From: Sporosarcina luteola | Lineage (GTDB): Bacteria > Bacillota > Bacilli > Bacillales_A > Planococcaceae | Length of the DNA: 62,362 bases | NCBI RefSeq assembly: GCF_007991495.1 | Contig: NZ_BJYL01000036.1 | Span: 1 to 62,362 of the forward strand | Direction of reading: 5' to 3' | Shown: one piece after another, positions 9,198 through 20,307 of the stretch | How positions within the stretch are numbered: the stretch's first letter is position 1 | Layout: each line of letters starts with the position of its first letter | The notes under the pieces: model-generated | Told to the model about the DNA's origin: nothing | The model's input: the letters and a program-made list of their open reading frames with translations, nothing else | Database searches by the model: none | Translations under genes and position numbers: made by a program

Positions 9198-9548
9198 ATG
9201 CACCCTTTCTTTAAATCTTTTCAATATGCGATAAAGGGGATTCTGCACGGAGTCCGATCTGAAAGGAATTTGAAATTCCACGTTTTTGCTGCTGCTGTCG
9301 TTTTGAGCGCAAGTTATTTAACAGGCCTCTCCGCGAACGAATGGATGATCATCATCATTCTGATTGGCGGGATGATTGCTTTAGAGTTGGTAAATACAGC
9401 GGTCGAAAAAGTAGTAGATCTTATTACGGAGGATTTCCATCCCCTGGCCGGTCTTGCGAAGGACCTGGCAGCGGGGGCTGTTCTTGTATTTGCAGTATGC
9501 AGTGCAATCATAGGAATGATCATCTTCATACCAAAATGGTTTATATAA
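9198..9548 (+). CDS. dgkA: Diacylglycerol/undecaprenol kinase
   Basis: Integral membrane kinase of 116 residues. In Gram-positives this family phosphorylates undecaprenol for the lipid carrier pool. Three hydrophobic helices are visible (about 30-50, 52-66, 90-115), with the catalytic signature ELVNTAVEKVVDL and the following EDFHPLAGLAKDLAAGAVL. The frame extends upstream into ybeY, but GAGGTGA at the ybeY stop sets ATG 9198. It is coupled tightly to ybeY and followed 15 bases later by cdd. Confidence 0.93.
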   Translation: MHPFFKSFQYAIKGILHGVRSERNLKFHVFAAAVVLSASYLTGLSANEWMIIIILIGGMIALELVNTAVEKVVDLITEDFHPLAGLAKDLAAGAVLVFAVCSAIIGMIIFIPKWFI

Positions 9549-10872
<1,324 letters not shown>

Positions 10873-10898
10873 TCTGTAATTAAGAAGGAGTGACGGTC

Positions 10899-11684
10899 TT
10901 GCTGAATAAGTGGGAAGGGATCATCCTAAAAAGCATCCCTTACGGGGAAGCGAATAAAATCGTCACACTTTATACCCGTGAAGCGGGTAAAATGACCGCA
11001 ATGGCAAGAGGTGCGAAAAAACCGGCAAGCCGTTTAGCTGCCGTCACCCAAACATTCACATATGGATTTTATCTACTGCGGACGGGGAGAGGGATGGGGA
11101 CGCTCGAACAAGGCGAGCCAATTGATTCCATGAGGCATATTCGGGAGGATCTTGAGGCAACGGCGTATGCAAGTTATATCGTCGAGCTGATTGATAGATT
11201 GACAGAAGATAGCGGAGCCAGTCCGAATGTGTTTGGACTTCTCCATGATGCCCTTCATGCGATCAATGAGCAATATGATCCTGAAGCGATTTCGTTGTTT
11301 GTGGAGTGGAAGATGCTGCCGGTGGCGGGTGTCCATCCTGTCCTTCATCAATGTGCGAATTGCGGGGCGACTGACGGTGAATTTGCATTTTCTTTTCAGG
11401 AAATTGGTTTCCTGTGTCATCGTTGTTTCGCAATCGATCCGTATATTGTCCGTATTACACCGACCCAATTACGGTTGATCCGTACATTTTTCACGGTGCC
11501 GATTCAGCAGGTCGGATCATTGAATTTGAAAAAAGCAACGAAGCAATTTATGAAGAAAATCGTTCGGACGGTTTATGATGAACAGGTCGGCGTACGGTTG
11601 AAATCAAGGTCATTTCTCGATCAGTTGGAAAGGACTCCTGAATTGTTGCCGAAAAAAGAAAAACCGCGGGAAGAAGGCGACTAA
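10899..11684 (+). CDS. recO: DNA repair protein RecO
   Basis: RecFOR pathway protein of 261 residues that helps load RecA on SSB-coated DNA. It has an N-terminal OB fold (KWEGIILKSIPYGEANKIV) and a zinc site with CANCG and CHRC. GTG 10890 abuts the Shine-Dalgarno AAGAAGGAG, so TTG 10899 is the better start and aligns with family N-termini. The last codons form the 5' arm of the terminator. The tiny yqzL gene that follows recO in B. subtilis is not evident. Confidence 0.94.
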   Translation: MLNKWEGIILKSIPYGEANKIVTLYTREAGKMTAMARGAKKPASRLAAVTQTFTYGFYLLRTGRGMGTLEQGEPIDSMRHIREDLEATAYASYIVELIDRLTEDSGASPNVFGLLHDALHAINEQYDPEAISLFVEWKMLPVAGVHPVLHQCANCGATDGEFAFSFQEIGFLCHRCFAIDPYIVRITPTQLRLIRTFFTVPIQQVGSLNLKKATKQFMKKIVRTVYDEQVGVRLKSRSFLDQLERTPELLPKKEKPREEGD

Positions 11685-11705
11685 CCTTCTCTTGCGGTTT
11701 TCTGT
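11660..11705 (+). terminator. Intrinsic terminator overlapping the recO 3' end
   Basis: AAAACCGC (11660-11667) pairs with GCGGTTTT (11694-11701), with an inner AGAAGG/CCTTCT stem. The stop codon lies in the loop. It ends the pgpH-recO run. Confidence 0.85.
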
Positions 11706-11744
11706 ACTTATTACTAAGTCGTTAATACTATTTGTGAATTTATG

Positions 11745-11870
11745 TTGGAGCGGAAGGCGGCGACTCCTGCGGGAAAAGCGAGAAAGCTGAGACCCTGCAA
11801 AGAGCGCGCCTTTCGCGACTGAGGAGGCTCAGCCTCGCCCGCGGAAAGCGTCCGCCTGAAGCGGAAACAT
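11745..11870 (+). repeat. Structured GC-rich intergenic repeat
   Basis: A GC-rich block in AT-rich surroundings. Outer arms AGGCGG-N8-GCGGG (from 11755) and CCCGC-N8-CCGCCT (ending near 11857) are inverted repeats; inner arms GCTGAG (11785) and CTCAGC (11828) pair too. It resembles GC-rich repeats I recall from other Bacillaceae intergenic regions. A shortened relative lies at 20308-20347. No ORF is present. Confidence 0.65.
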
Positions 11871-11888
11871 GTTACAAACTACTGTGAA

Positions 11889-13268
11889 TTAAAATACTAA
11901 ATGCTTTTCGATATATGCTTTTACGTCAGCGATTGGCATGCGTACTTGTTCCATGGAGTCGCGGTGTCTAACGGTCACTTGGCGATCTTCTTCGGAATCG
12001 AAATCGTATGTGATACAGAAAGGCGTGCCGATTTCGTCTTGACGGCGATAACGTCTGCCGATGGACTGGGAATCATCATACTGTACCGCAAAATGTTTGC
12101 GAAGCTCCGCATATACCTCATCCGCGCCCTCAGACAGCTTCTTCGATAATGGAAGGACTGCAGCCTTGATTGGTGCAAGTGCAGGGTGGAAGCGCATAAC
12201 GGTACGCTTGTCGTCCCCTTCCAGTTCCTCTTCATCAAATGCATCACAAAGGAATGCCAAAGTTACGCGGTCTGCGCCGACAGAAGGTTCAATACAGTAA
12301 GGGACGAATTTTTCATTCGTGATCGGATCTTGATAATGGAAGTCCTCGCCGGAATGTTCCATATGTCTCGATAAATCGAAGTCTGTCCGGTTCGCAATTC
12401 CCCATAGTTCGCCCCAACCGAATGGGAATTTATATTCAATATCAACAGTGCCTTTGGAGTAATGTGAAAGCTCCTCAGAATTGTGCTCACGCAGTCTCAT
12501 GTTTTCCACTGTCAAGCCAAGGTCCAACAACCATTTTTCGGAGAAGTCTCTCCAATACTCATACCATTTCATGTCTTCGCCTGGTTTGCAGAAGAATTCC
12601 AATTCCATTTGCTCAAATTCGCGTGTACGGAATGTAAAGTTACCAGGTGTGATTTCGTTACGGAAGCTTTTTCCGATTTGAGCAATTCCGAATGGCATCT
12701 TTTTCCGCATGGATCTTTGTACATTTTTGAAGTTGACGAAAATCCCTTGAGCCGTTTCCGGTCGTAAATAGATTTCATTAGCAGAAGAATCCGTAACACC
12801 TTGTGTAGTTTTGAACATTAAATTGAACTGACGGATGCCGGTGTAATCCATAGCACCACAATTTGGACAAACAATGTTATGTTCCTTGATAAGTTCCTCC
12901 ATTTTTTCAAATGGCATGCCATCTACAACAAGCTCAATTCCTTTTTCATCCAATGCATCTTCGATTAGTTTATCTGCACGATGACGTGTTTTACATTTTT
13001 TACAATCAATCATCGGATCATTGAAATTTCCGATATGACCGGAAGCTGCCCAAACTTTTGGATTCATTAGAATTGCAGCGTCAAGACCTTCATTGTAAGG
13101 TGATTCTTGGACGAACTTCTGCCACCATGCGCGTTTAATATTGTTTTTCAGCGCAATGCCGAGGGGACCGTAATCCCAAGTGTTTGCAAGGCCGCCGTAA
13201 ATGTCGGAGCCTGGAAAAACAAAACCTCTCTGTTTCGATAAATTGACAATCTGTTCCATTGATAACAT
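11889..13268 (-). CDS. glyQS: Glycyl-tRNA synthetase, single-chain (alpha2) type
   Basis: Class II aminoacyl-tRNA synthetase of 459 residues that charges tRNA-Gly. Class II motif 2 is [19 protein letters not shown] and motif 3 is [13 protein letters not shown] zinc-like CKKC and CPNC pair lies in the insertion. It is the dimeric type known from Staphylococcus, not the glyQ plus glyS two-subunit enzyme that B. subtilis encodes at this map position, and it points against its neighbours. An upstream T-box leader controls it. Start ATG 13268 follows GGAGGG (13275-13280 on the plus strand). Confidence 0.95.
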   Translation of the reverse strand: MLSMEQIVNLSKQRGFVFPGSDIYGGLANTWDYGPLGIALKNNIKRAWWQKFVQESPYNEGLDAAILMNPKVWAASGHIGNFNDPMIDCKKCKTRHRADKLIEDALDEKGIELVVDGMPFEKMEELIKEHNIVCPNCGAMDYTGIRQFNLMFKTTQGVTDSSANEIYLRPETAQGIFVNFKNVQRSMRKKMPFGIAQIGKSFRNEITPGNFTFRTREFEQMELEFFCKPGEDMKWYEYWRDFSEKWLLDLGLTVENMRLREHNSEELSHYSKGTVDIEYKFPFGWGELWGIANRTDFDLSRHMEHSGEDFHYQDPITNEKFVPYCIEPSVGADRVTLAFLCDAFDEEELEGDDKRTVMRFHPALAPIKAAVLPLSKKLSEGADEVYAELRKHFAVQYDDSQSIGRRYRRQDEIGTPFCITYDFDSEEDRQVTVRHRDSMEQVRMPIADVKAYIEKHLVF

Positions 13269-13280
13269 GATTTATCCCTC

Positions 13281-13520
13281 CAATTAAAATAAGCACCCAT
13301 CCCCGGACATATAGTCCGAGGACGAGTGCGTAATGACCCGCGGTTCCACCTCGATTGGTTGTAACGAACAACCCTCTTAAAAAAACTGGCTCCAGGCTGC
13401 CGTTTCATGCCATTACGGGCTTTCACCATCCCCGTTCGCTTCAAAGTGGCATTACTTATAGGCCTATCCACACCTATTGAATTCTTAAACAGTGTAGCAT
13501 GCTTCCTCTTTCCCTGCAAA
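13281..13520 (-). promoter_or_regulatory. T-box leader of glyQS (tRNA-Gly sensing)
   Basis: Read on the minus strand, the leader has the T-box core GGTGGAACCGCG (plus 13339-13350). It also has a stem I apical element GGGATGGTGAAAGCCC (plus 13416-13431). A terminator stem around plus 13290-13328 ends in a T-rich stretch. In the specifier loop, opposite an AGTA element, a GGC glycine codon is a good candidate specifier (plus 13399-13401). Uncharged tRNA-Gly would stabilise the antiterminator and allow glyQS transcription. Confidence 0.88.
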
Positions 13521-13637
13521 TTATTATCCGAACAATTTCCGTATTAACAGAGAGGAAGCCATCGGGTTAGGAATTATAGTTGTAAAATGCTATACTATTC
13601 GAGGATATAATATCGAACGATTAGGGCGGTGATTCAT

Positions 13638-14267
13638 ATGGAATTGAATAAGCGCCAGACTGAAATCTTTGACATTGTCAGATTGGATGGTCCTATTACT
13701 GGTGAACAGATTGCCGAACGGTTAAATTTGGCTAGAGCCACTATTAGGCCTGACCTTGCTATTTTAACGATGGCGGGTTATTTGGATGCGAGGCCGCGCG
13801 TTGGTTATTTCTATTCAGGGAAGAAACCGGCCCAATCAGTGACTGACGGTATGATTGGAATGAAGGTCGGTGATTTCCAATCTATTCCTGTAGTCGTAAA
13901 TGAAAATGTAACAGTCTATGATGCTATCTGCCAAATGTTCCTAGACGACGTTGGCACGTTGTTTGTCGTTGACCAATCTTCATTTCTATCTGGAGTCCTT
14001 TCACGAAAGGATTTATTACGAACAAGTCTAGGAAACAGTGAACTTGATAAAATACCAGTTCACGTCATCATGACGCGAATGCCGAATATAACTTATTGTA
14101 AAAAGCAAGATTCACTTATCCAAGTGGCAAAGCGAATGATTGATCAGCAAATCGACTCGCTTCCTGTCATTTCTGCCAAAGAGGAAGGACTCGAGGTTGT
14201 CGGAAGAATTACGAAAACGAATATTACTCGGGCGTTCCTCTCGCTAGCAGAAGACCATGAATTATAA
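13638..14267 (+). CDS. ccpN: CcpN-type transcriptional repressor (HTH plus two CBS domains)
   Basis: A 209-residue regulator with an N-terminal winged HTH (MELNKRQTEIFDIVRLDGPI through ARATIRPDLAIL) and two CBS domains (about 75-135 and 140-205). CcpN of B. subtilis represses gluconeogenic genes gapB and pckA in response to nucleotide levels and sits beside yqfL, as here. A GTG at 13629 is possible, but AGGGCGGTGA spacing and family length favour ATG 13638. Its promoter region diverges from the T-box leader of glyQS. Confidence 0.9.
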   Translation: MELNKRQTEIFDIVRLDGPITGEQIAERLNLARATIRPDLAILTMAGYLDARPRVGYFYSGKKPAQSVTDGMIGMKVGDFQSIPVVVNENVTVYDAICQMFLDDVGTLFVVDQSSFLSGVLSRKDLLRTSLGNSELDKIPVHVIMTRMPNITYCKKQDSLIQVAKRMIDQQIDSLPVISAKEEGLEVVGRITKTNITRAFLSLAEDHEL

Positions 14268-14305
14268 GCAGTTGCCTTTGAGCAAAATAAAAGAGGAGTG
14301 ATACA

Positions 14306-15121
14306 ATGAGAAAGTTGACATTGTTCATCGTTTCCGATTCTGTCGGTGAGACAGCGGACTTAGTTGCCAAGGCAGCGGCTAGCCAATTCAGACAAGACTT
14401 GGAAACAGTGTCGATGAAACGCTTTTCACACGTGGAGGATGAATCCCAATTACGTGAAATAGCGTATTTGGCAAAACAACAGCAAGCGATTATCATCTAT
14501 ACGCTCGTGAAAAGTTGTATGCGAAAGAAAATTAAAGAAGAGTGCCAACTCAATGGTTTGAAATGTGTCGATCTATTAGGGCCGATTGTAAATGAAATCG
14601 GAAATGCACTGGAAGAAAAACCATTTGAAGAGCCAGGTCTTGTCCGACAGTTGGATGAAGACTACTTCAAGAAAATTGAAGCAATCGAATTTGCGGTGAA
14701 ATATGATGATGGACGTGACCCAAGAGGGGTCTTAAAGGCTGACATCGTCCTAGTAGGAGTATCCAGGACATCAAAGACCCCATTATCCCAATACCTTGCA
14801 CACCGCCGTTTTAAAGTAGCGAATGTACCGCTTGTTCCCGAAGTGGATCCTCCAGAGGAATTATATGAAATTGATCCGCAAAAGTGTTTTGGTCTAGTCA
14901 TCTCTCCTAACGTCTTGAATTCTATTAGGAAAGAAAGATTGATTGCGCTCGGGTTGAAAGACGATGCAAATTACGCGCAAATCGAACGCATTAAACAAGA
15001 ACTGGATCACTTCCAAAAAGTTGTTTCGAAAATCGGCTGCAAAGTGATCGATGTTTCCAACAGAGCTGTCGAGGAAACCGCAAACCTCATTTTAGCCGAA
15101 GTGACAAATCGCCACTTATAA
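14306..15121 (+). CDS. ppsR: Pyruvate, phosphate dikinase regulatory protein (DUF299)
   Basis: Bifunctional serine/threonine kinase and phosphorylase of 271 residues. In characterised members it inactivates and reactivates PEP synthase or pyruvate phosphate dikinase using ADP and phosphate. The N-terminus [20 protein letters not shown] and the P-loop GVSRTSKT (152-159) are diagnostic. Pairing with ccpN points to control of the PEP-pyruvate node. Shine-Dalgarno AGAGGAGTG precedes ATG. B. subtilis calls it yqfL. Confidence 0.92.
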   Translation: MRKLTLFIVSDSVGETADLVAKAAASQFRQDLETVSMKRFSHVEDESQLREIAYLAKQQQAIIIYTLVKSCMRKKIKEECQLNGLKCVDLLGPIVNEIGNALEEKPFEEPGLVRQLDEDYFKKIEAIEFAVKYDDGRDPRGVLKADIVLVGVSRTSKTPLSQYLAHRRFKVANVPLVPEVDPPEELYEIDPQKCFGLVISPNVLNSIRKERLIALGLKDDANYAQIERIKQELDHFQKVVSKIGCKVIDVSNRAVEETANLILAEVTNRHL

Positions 15122-15131
15122 CATACGGACT

Positions 15132-15171
15132 AGAAGGACCACCCAGAAAAAAATGGTTGGTTCTTCTTTTG
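15132..15171 (+). terminator. Intrinsic terminator after ppsR
   Basis: AGAAGGACC (15132-15140) pairs with GGTTCTTCT (15159-15167) with one wobble, followed by TTT. It separates ccpN-ppsR from dnaG-sigA. Confidence 0.75.
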
Positions 15172-15312
15172 CGGATTGTGTACAATAGTAAATTGGCGTT
15201 GAAGTTTACATTTAAATTTTTTTTGGAGATTCTTGAATTTATTTTGTCGAATAAGCAGGATTTATGGATACAATCTAGAATTCAAGTATATGAGAAAAGA
15301 AATGGTGATAGA

Positions 15313-17127
15313 ATGACTAAAATTCCAGAAGAGACAATTGAACAAGTCAGATCTAAAACCGACATCGTCGATTTGATTGGTGAATATGTCCAATTGACGA
15401 AAAGAGGAAGAAACTGGTTCGGATTATGTCCGTTCCATGGCGAAAGCACGCCATCTTTTTCAGTTGCAGAGGACAAGCAATTGTTTCATTGCTTCGGCTG
15501 CGGAGCTAGTGGCAATGCCATAACGTTTGTCATGGACATTGAAAACAGTCCATTTACCGAAGCGATCGCCAAACTTGCTGATCGCGCAGGCATTGAATTG
15601 GGATATACGTTCAATGAAAGTTCAAAGAGCGGGCAGTCCAATGAGTTTCAGCATATGATTGAGGCTCACACGCTTGCGGCTAATTTTTATAGTCATTTAT
15701 TACTAAACACAGTGGAGGGTGAAAAAGCATTACATTATTTGGAACAAAGAGGATTTTCCCGTGATCATATCGAAAAGTATGGTATAGGATGGTCTCTCGA
15801 TGACCGAGAAGTGCTTACCCAATTATTACAAAGAAAGAAATTTGATATGAAGGAGATGGAGCGAGCGGGTCTTTGCATAATGAAAAATGATGGGACTGGA
15901 TATTTCGATCGGTTTCGTGGACGTATTATGTTCCCGTTACATGACGATAATGGTAATGTTGTAGCTTTCTCCGGAAGGATATTGACGAATACGAAAGAGG
16001 AAGCAAAATATTTAAATAGTCCCGAAACACCAATTTTTGAAAAGAGCCGATTGCTCTATAATTTTCATCATGCACGTCTTAATGTACGTAAAACGGGTAA
16101 AGTAATACTGTTCGAAGGTTTTATGGATACGATTTCTGCAGAAAGAGCGGGAGTCATGAATAGTGTGGCGGTCATGGGTACATCCTTGTCAGACACTCAT
16201 CTTACAAAATTGAAGCGAATTGCCAATCAGCTTATCATTTGTTGTGACGGTGATAATGCTGGCTGGGAAGCAGCAAAGCGGTTCGCACTCCTTTCCTCCG
16301 AAAAAGGATTGGATGCACAAATAGCTCTCCTACCAGGGAAAATGGACCCTGATGAATATATTTCCACTTATGGGGGAGAAGCTTTTACCGATAAAATACT
16401 TGGTAATCCGCATTCATATATGTCATTCATTATGGCCTACTACAAAAGGTCAAAAAACTTATCACATGAAAATGATGTGTTGCAATATATTCATGAAGTT
16501 ATGGAAGAGCTTGCCCGGAAAGTATCGCCGATTGAACGGGATTTAATGATACGCCAATTATCATCAGAAACTGGCGTGTCAAAAGAGGCCCTCAATGAGC
16601 AATTGATGAAAAAGGTAGGGACGTTGGCGAAACAGGATAAGGCAAAGCGACAGGATGAACAAGAAAAGCAAATAGTCTTCAAAGATACGAGCCGCAGTCC
16701 TACCGGCATCGAACGCGCAGAAAGACTTCTGTTAAGTCATCTGTTAAGCGACGGAATCTTATTCGACAGAATTCGGGATGAAAACCAAGGCATCTTCATC
16801 CATGAGGAATATACGACGATTTATGTGAAATTGGCTGGGTTTTACGAGCAGCATAAGCGGCCAGATTTCCACAGATTTGCAGAATCCTTGGAGGATCGGG
16901 AGCTTCGGAAGATTGTCATGGAAGCTGCAATGCTGGAGAGGGATCCTGAGTTTGCCGAACTAGAAATAACTGATTGCATTCATCATCTTGAAAAACATCA
17001 GATTTTAAGACGAATCGATGAAATGATTCATGAATCGAAAGAAGCGGAAAAGATGAACGACTATACCCGGGCACTGGAGCTGGCCAGGGAAATTATACAG
17101 CTCCGGAAATCATTATCGGCACTATAG
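15313..17127 (+). CDS. dnaG: DNA primase
   Basis: Replicative primase of 604 residues. The N-terminal zinc-binding domain shows CPFHGESTPSFSV and HCFGCGASG. The TOPRIM catalytic core has LFEGFMDTISAERAG and CCDGDNAG, and a C-terminal helical DnaB-binding region follows. The frame is open upstream to 15157, but that stretch is AT-rich and unlike primase; the family N-terminus MTKIPEETIEQVRSKTDIVD places the start at ATG 15313. The yqxD gene that precedes dnaG in B. subtilis is absent. It is transcribed with sigA. Confidence 0.96.
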   Translation: MTKIPEETIEQVRSKTDIVDLIGEYVQLTKRGRNWFGLCPFHGESTPSFSVAEDKQLFHCFGCGASGNAITFVMDIENSPFTEAIAKLADRAGIELGYTFNESSKSGQSNEFQHMIEAHTLAANFYSHLLLNTVEGEKALHYLEQRGFSRDHIEKYGIGWSLDDREVLTQLLQRKKFDMKEMERAGLCIMKNDGTGYFDRFRGRIMFPLHDDNGNVVAFSGRILTNTKEEAKYLNSPETPIFEKSRLLYNFHHARLNVRKTGKVILFEGFMDTISAERAGVMNSVAVMGTSLSDTHLTKLKRIANQLIICCDGDNAGWEAAKRFALLSSEKGLDAQIALLPGKMDPDEYISTYGGEAFTDKILGNPHSYMSFIMAYYKRSKNLSHENDVLQYIHEVMEELARKVSPIERDLMIRQLSSETGVSKEALNEQLMKKVGTLAKQDKAKRQDEQEKQIVFKDTSRSPTGIERAERLLLSHLLSDGILFDRIRDENQGIFIHEEYTTIYVKLAGFYEQHKRPDFHRFAESLEDRELRKIVMEAAMLERDPEFAELEITDCIHHLEKHQILRRIDEMIHESKEAEKMNDYTRALELAREIIQLRKSLSAL

Positions 17128-17162
17128 GCCGTATTCCGGTGAATTAAGGAGGAACGGGTATT

Positions 17163-18338
17163 ATGACTAAAAAAGAACAATCCGGAGAGATGGAGCACGA
17201 AATGACAATAGAGGAAGTAAAAGCGAGTTTACTGGAAGCAGGAAAAAAGGCGGGGGAACTGACTCTTGAAGAAGTGACAGAGAAACTGTCTGTCTTTGAG
17301 ATGGAACCTGAACAATTTGAAGAGTTTTTAGATCAGATTGAAGCCGCAGGCATTGAAATGGAACGTAAAGATGATGAAGAAGCGGCAGCAAAAGATGACG
17401 AACAGTTCGATTTGAATGATCTTAGCGTTCCTCCTGGCGTCAAAATCAATGATCCTGTACGTATGTATTTGAAAGAAATCGGACGAGTCGACCTATTGAC
17501 CGGCAATGAAGAAGTGAAACTTGCAATTGCCATTAAAGAAGGCGTTGAAGCAGAAGAAAAACTTGCCGATATGAAAAAAAGCGACCCGGAACTTTTGAAA
17601 ATTGTCGCGAACGGTGAAAATGCAAAAAAGAAACTGGCAGAAGCGAATCTTCGTTTAGTCGTCAGTATCGCTAAAAGATACGTCGGACGCGGTATGCTTT
17701 TCCTTGACTTGATTCAAGAAGGAAATATGGGTCTGATCAAAGCGGTAGAAAAATTCGATCATACAAAAGGGTTCAAGTTCAGTACGTATGCGACATGGTG
17801 GATTCGCCAAGCCATCACCCGGGCAATTGCAGACCAAGCGCGTACAATTCGTATTCCCGTTCATATGGTTGAAACGATAAATAAATTAATACGCGTACAA
17901 CGTCAATTGCTTCAAGATCTAGGGCGTGAACCATCCCCAGAGGAAATTGGCGAAGAGATGGATTTAACCGCTGAAAAAGTACGTGAAATCTTAAAAATCG
18001 CTCAGGAACCTGTTTCATTGGAAACACCAATTGGTGAAGAGGATGATTCACACTTAGGTGATTTCATCGAAGACTCCGAAGCCCAATCGCCATCTGACCA
18101 TGCGGCCTATGAATTATTAAAGGAGCAACTGGAAGATGTGCTCGATACGTTAACTGACCGTGAGGAAAATGTATTGCGTCTGCGTTTCGGATTGGACGAT
18201 GGAAGGACAAGAACCCTTGAAGAAGTTGGTAAAGTTTTTGGTGTTACACGAGAAAGGATCCGTCAAATCGAAGCAAAAGCACTTCGTAAACTGAGACATC
18301 CGTCCAGAAGCAAAAGATTAAAGGACTTTTTAGAGTGA
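17163..18338 (+). CDS. sigA: RNA polymerase primary sigma factor SigA
   Basis: Housekeeping sigma-70 of 391 residues. An acidic region 1.1 occupies about residues 1-95. Region 1.2 starts at [12 protein letters not shown], region 2.3-2.4 contains [14 protein letters not shown], and region 4.2 ends with [22 protein letters not shown] 17163 is preceded by AAGGAGG. It is the downstream gene of the classical dnaG-sigA macromolecular synthesis operon and closes with a strong terminator. Confidence 0.98.
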   Translation: MTKKEQSGEMEHEMTIEEVKASLLEAGKKAGELTLEEVTEKLSVFEMEPEQFEEFLDQIEAAGIEMERKDDEEAAAKDDEQFDLNDLSVPPGVKINDPVRMYLKEIGRVDLLTGNEEVKLAIAIKEGVEAEEKLADMKKSDPELLKIVANGENAKKKLAEANLRLVVSIAKRYVGRGMLFLDLIQEGNMGLIKAVEKFDHTKGFKFSTYATWWIRQAITRAIADQARTIRIPVHMVETINKLIRVQRQLLQDLGREPSPEEIGEEMDLTAEKVREILKIAQEPVSLETPIGEEDDSHLGDFIEDSEAQSPSDHAAYELLKEQLEDVLDTLTDREENVLRLRFGLDDGRTRTLEEVGKVFGVTRERIRQIEAKALRKLRHPSRSKRLKDFLE

Positions 18339-18345
18339 TCTACCC

Positions 18346-18380
18346 GCATCGGCATAAAAAATATGCCGATGCGTTTTGTT
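18346..18380 (+). terminator. Intrinsic terminator after sigA
   Basis: A perfect 11-bp stem GCATCGGCATA (18346-18356) with TATGCCGATGC (18362-18372), then GTTTTGTT. Confidence 0.88.
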
Positions 18381-18417
18381 GGTTCCATGATTGAAAAGAG
18401 TTAGGGGCGAATAGAGG

Positions 18418-18972
18418 ATGAATGATCAACGGAAAAAGATCATTATGACGGAAATTAATTACTGGAAGAAAAACAAACTATTACCAGAACATTATTGTGA
18501 CTTTTTGATTACGCTCTACACTCGGGGGGACCAGGAAGGTGAAATCAAGTTATCCGATGCCATCTTAGTTAGAGACAAAAAGAAAGGCAGATTAAGTTTC
18601 ATTGTCTTCATTCTACTAGCTTTAGCAGTAGGGGGAAGTCTGTTCCTCATCAAAGATCATTTTGTGGTGACCCTTTCTTTAGCCGCTATTGTAACTATCG
18701 GGATGTTAGCAAGAACAATATTCGGCAAAACGATACAAAGAGGAATGGCGCCATTATTATACATACTCTCGGCTTTCTTGTTGCTGGCAATGTCTCTCAA
18801 AACATGGAGCGTCTTCTTCGAAGGTCAGACAACTATTTTAATTGGATTATTGATACTTAACTGCTTGCTTTGGCTTTTTGCAGGCAGACTTTTAAAATTA
18901 TTATATTTCACACTGTCAGGGGCTGCCGGTTTATTACTTATTACTGGTTTTATCTTTAAAATGATGGTGTAG
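18418..18972 (+). CDS. Unrecognised polytopic membrane protein
   Basis: A 184-residue protein. The N-terminal 60 residues are soluble (EINYWKKNKLLPEHYCDFL, then charged), and about six hydrophobic helices cover residues 61-184. The opening resembles the soluble N-terminus of DUF2157-type membrane proteins, but I do not recognise the family with confidence. It lies between sigA and an acyl-CoA dehydrogenase with no operon partner. The ATG follows AGGGGCGA at modest spacing. Function unknown. Confidence 0.75.
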   Translation: MNDQRKKIIMTEINYWKKNKLLPEHYCDFLITLYTRGDQEGEIKLSDAILVRDKKKGRLSFIVFILLALAVGGSLFLIKDHFVVTLSLAAIVTIGMLARTIFGKTIQRGMAPLLYILSAFLLLAMSLKTWSVFFEGQTTILIGLLILNCLLWLFAGRLLKLLYFTLSGAAGLLLITGFIFKMMV

Positions 18973-19052
18973 GTGTTTTTTTGATTGTAGCGGAAATCAA
19001 CAGTGAAAGCGTAGGTTTTAATCAAGCAAACTAACATCCTCCGAAAGAAAGA

Positions 19053-19082
19053 TTGTGATACTTCGCCATATTTCGGTATAAT
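19053..19082 (+). promoter_or_regulatory. Sigma-A promoter of the acyl-CoA dehydrogenase gene
   Basis: TTGTGA (19053-19058) and TATAAT (19077-19082) with an 18-bp spacer. A cre-like site starts 6 bases after the -10. Confidence 0.75.
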
Positions 19083-19087
19083 AGAAA

Positions 19088-19101
19088 TGTAAACGTTCAC
19101 A
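19088..19101 (+). promoter_or_regulatory. Candidate cre site (CcpA operator)
   Basis: TGTAAACGTTCACA matches the Bacillus cre consensus TGWAARCGYTWNCW at all but one position and is a near-perfect palindrome. It lies just downstream of the -10, where CcpA represses. Catabolite repression of an acyl-CoA oxidation gene by sugars would make sense. Confidence 0.7.
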
Positions 19102-19118
19102 ATAAAGGGGATGAAGAC

Positions 19119-20261
19119 ATGAATTTTGATTTAACAGATGAGCAACAGATGATTAGAAAGATGATGCGGGAATTTGCCGATGAAGTCGTGGCACCCGGTG
19201 CTATCGAACGTGATCGAACAAAAGAGTTTCCAACCGAGATATTTAAACAACTTTCTGAGATGGGAATGATGGGGCTTCCTTTTTCAGAAGAGTATGGAGG
19301 AGCAGGGGCGGATACAACAAGCTTTGCCATCGTGACCGAAGAGCTTAGCAGAGCATGTGCTTCCACAGGCATTACATATTCTGCCCATATTTCATTAGGA
19401 GGGGCTCCGCTCAACCTTTTTGGTACTGAAGAACAGAAGCGCAAATATTTAACACCAATTTGCACAGGAGATTCTTTTGGCGCTTTCGGTTTAACTGAAC
19501 CGAATGCAGGATCGGATGCTGGAGGGACGCAAACGACAGCAAAAGAAGACGGAGACGAATTTGTCATTAATGGTTCCAAAGTATATATAACGAACGCCAG
19601 TCACGCAAAACACTTGGCACTAACTGCGATCACGGGACAAAGCAGCGATGGCAAAAAAGAAATAAGCGCTATTATTGTACCGACCGATGCAGAAGGATTC
19701 ACGATCATAGACAACTATGAAAAAATGGGCTTGAACGCCTCGAATACGACAGAGTTGGTGCTTGATAATGTACGGGTGCCAAAAGAGAACTTACTGGGCA
19801 AGCGCGGACATGGTTTCCGACAATTCCTTGTAACTTTGGACGGAGGAAGAATTGGAATCGGTGCAATGGCTGTCGGAATCGCGCAAGCTGCTTTTGAAAG
19901 AGCATTGAAGTATTCTAAAGAACGGAAACAGTTCGGTAAGACTTTATCTGAATTCCAAATTACGCAATTCAAATTGGCCGATATGGCGATGAAGATTGAG
20001 TTAGCTCGGACTATGGTGTATAAAGCGGCTTGGATGAAAGACCAAGGCCGTCCATTTACAAAAGAAGCTGCAATGTGTAAATTATATGCATCCGAAATTG
20101 CAATGGAAGTAGCAGATCAAGCCATCCAGATTCATGGAGGCTATGGGTATATGAAAGAATACGAAGTCGAACGCTATATGCGTGATGCAAAACTATTAGA
20201 AATCGGCGAAGGAACGTCAGAAGTTCAACGTATGGTAATTGCTCGTCAAATTGGATGTTAA
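19119..20261 (+). CDS. Acyl-CoA dehydrogenase (short/branched-chain type)
   Basis: FAD-dependent dehydrogenase of 380 residues that introduces the alpha-beta double bond in acyl-CoAs for fatty-acid or branched-chain amino-acid catabolism. It shows FGAFGLTEPNAGSD in the FAD/substrate region, the IQIHGGYGYMKEYEVERYMR segment, and the catalytic-base loop GEGTSEVQRMVIAR, with the glutamate present. Chain-length preference cannot be set by eye; butyryl- or isovaleryl-CoA-type enzymes are closest. A strong promoter and a cre-like site precede it, and the Shine-Dalgarno is AAAGGGGATG. Confidence 0.9.
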   Translation: MNFDLTDEQQMIRKMMREFADEVVAPGAIERDRTKEFPTEIFKQLSEMGMMGLPFSEEYGGAGADTTSFAIVTEELSRACASTGITYSAHISLGGAPLNLFGTEEQKRKYLTPICTGDSFGAFGLTEPNAGSDAGGTQTTAKEDGDEFVINGSKVYITNASHAKHLALTAITGQSSDGKKEISAIIVPTDAEGFTIIDNYEKMGLNASNTTELVLDNVRVPKENLLGKRGHGFRQFLVTLDGGRIGIGAMAVGIAQAAFERALKYSKERKQFGKTLSEFQITQFKLADMAMKIELARTMVYKAAWMKDQGRPFTKEAAMCKLYASEIAMEVADQAIQIHGGYGYMKEYEVERYMRDAKLLEIGEGTSEVQRMVIARQIGC

Positions 20262-20307
20262 TTTAGTGAGTTTAAATGTTATAAATTCGCTCTAAGATTG
20301 GAACTAA

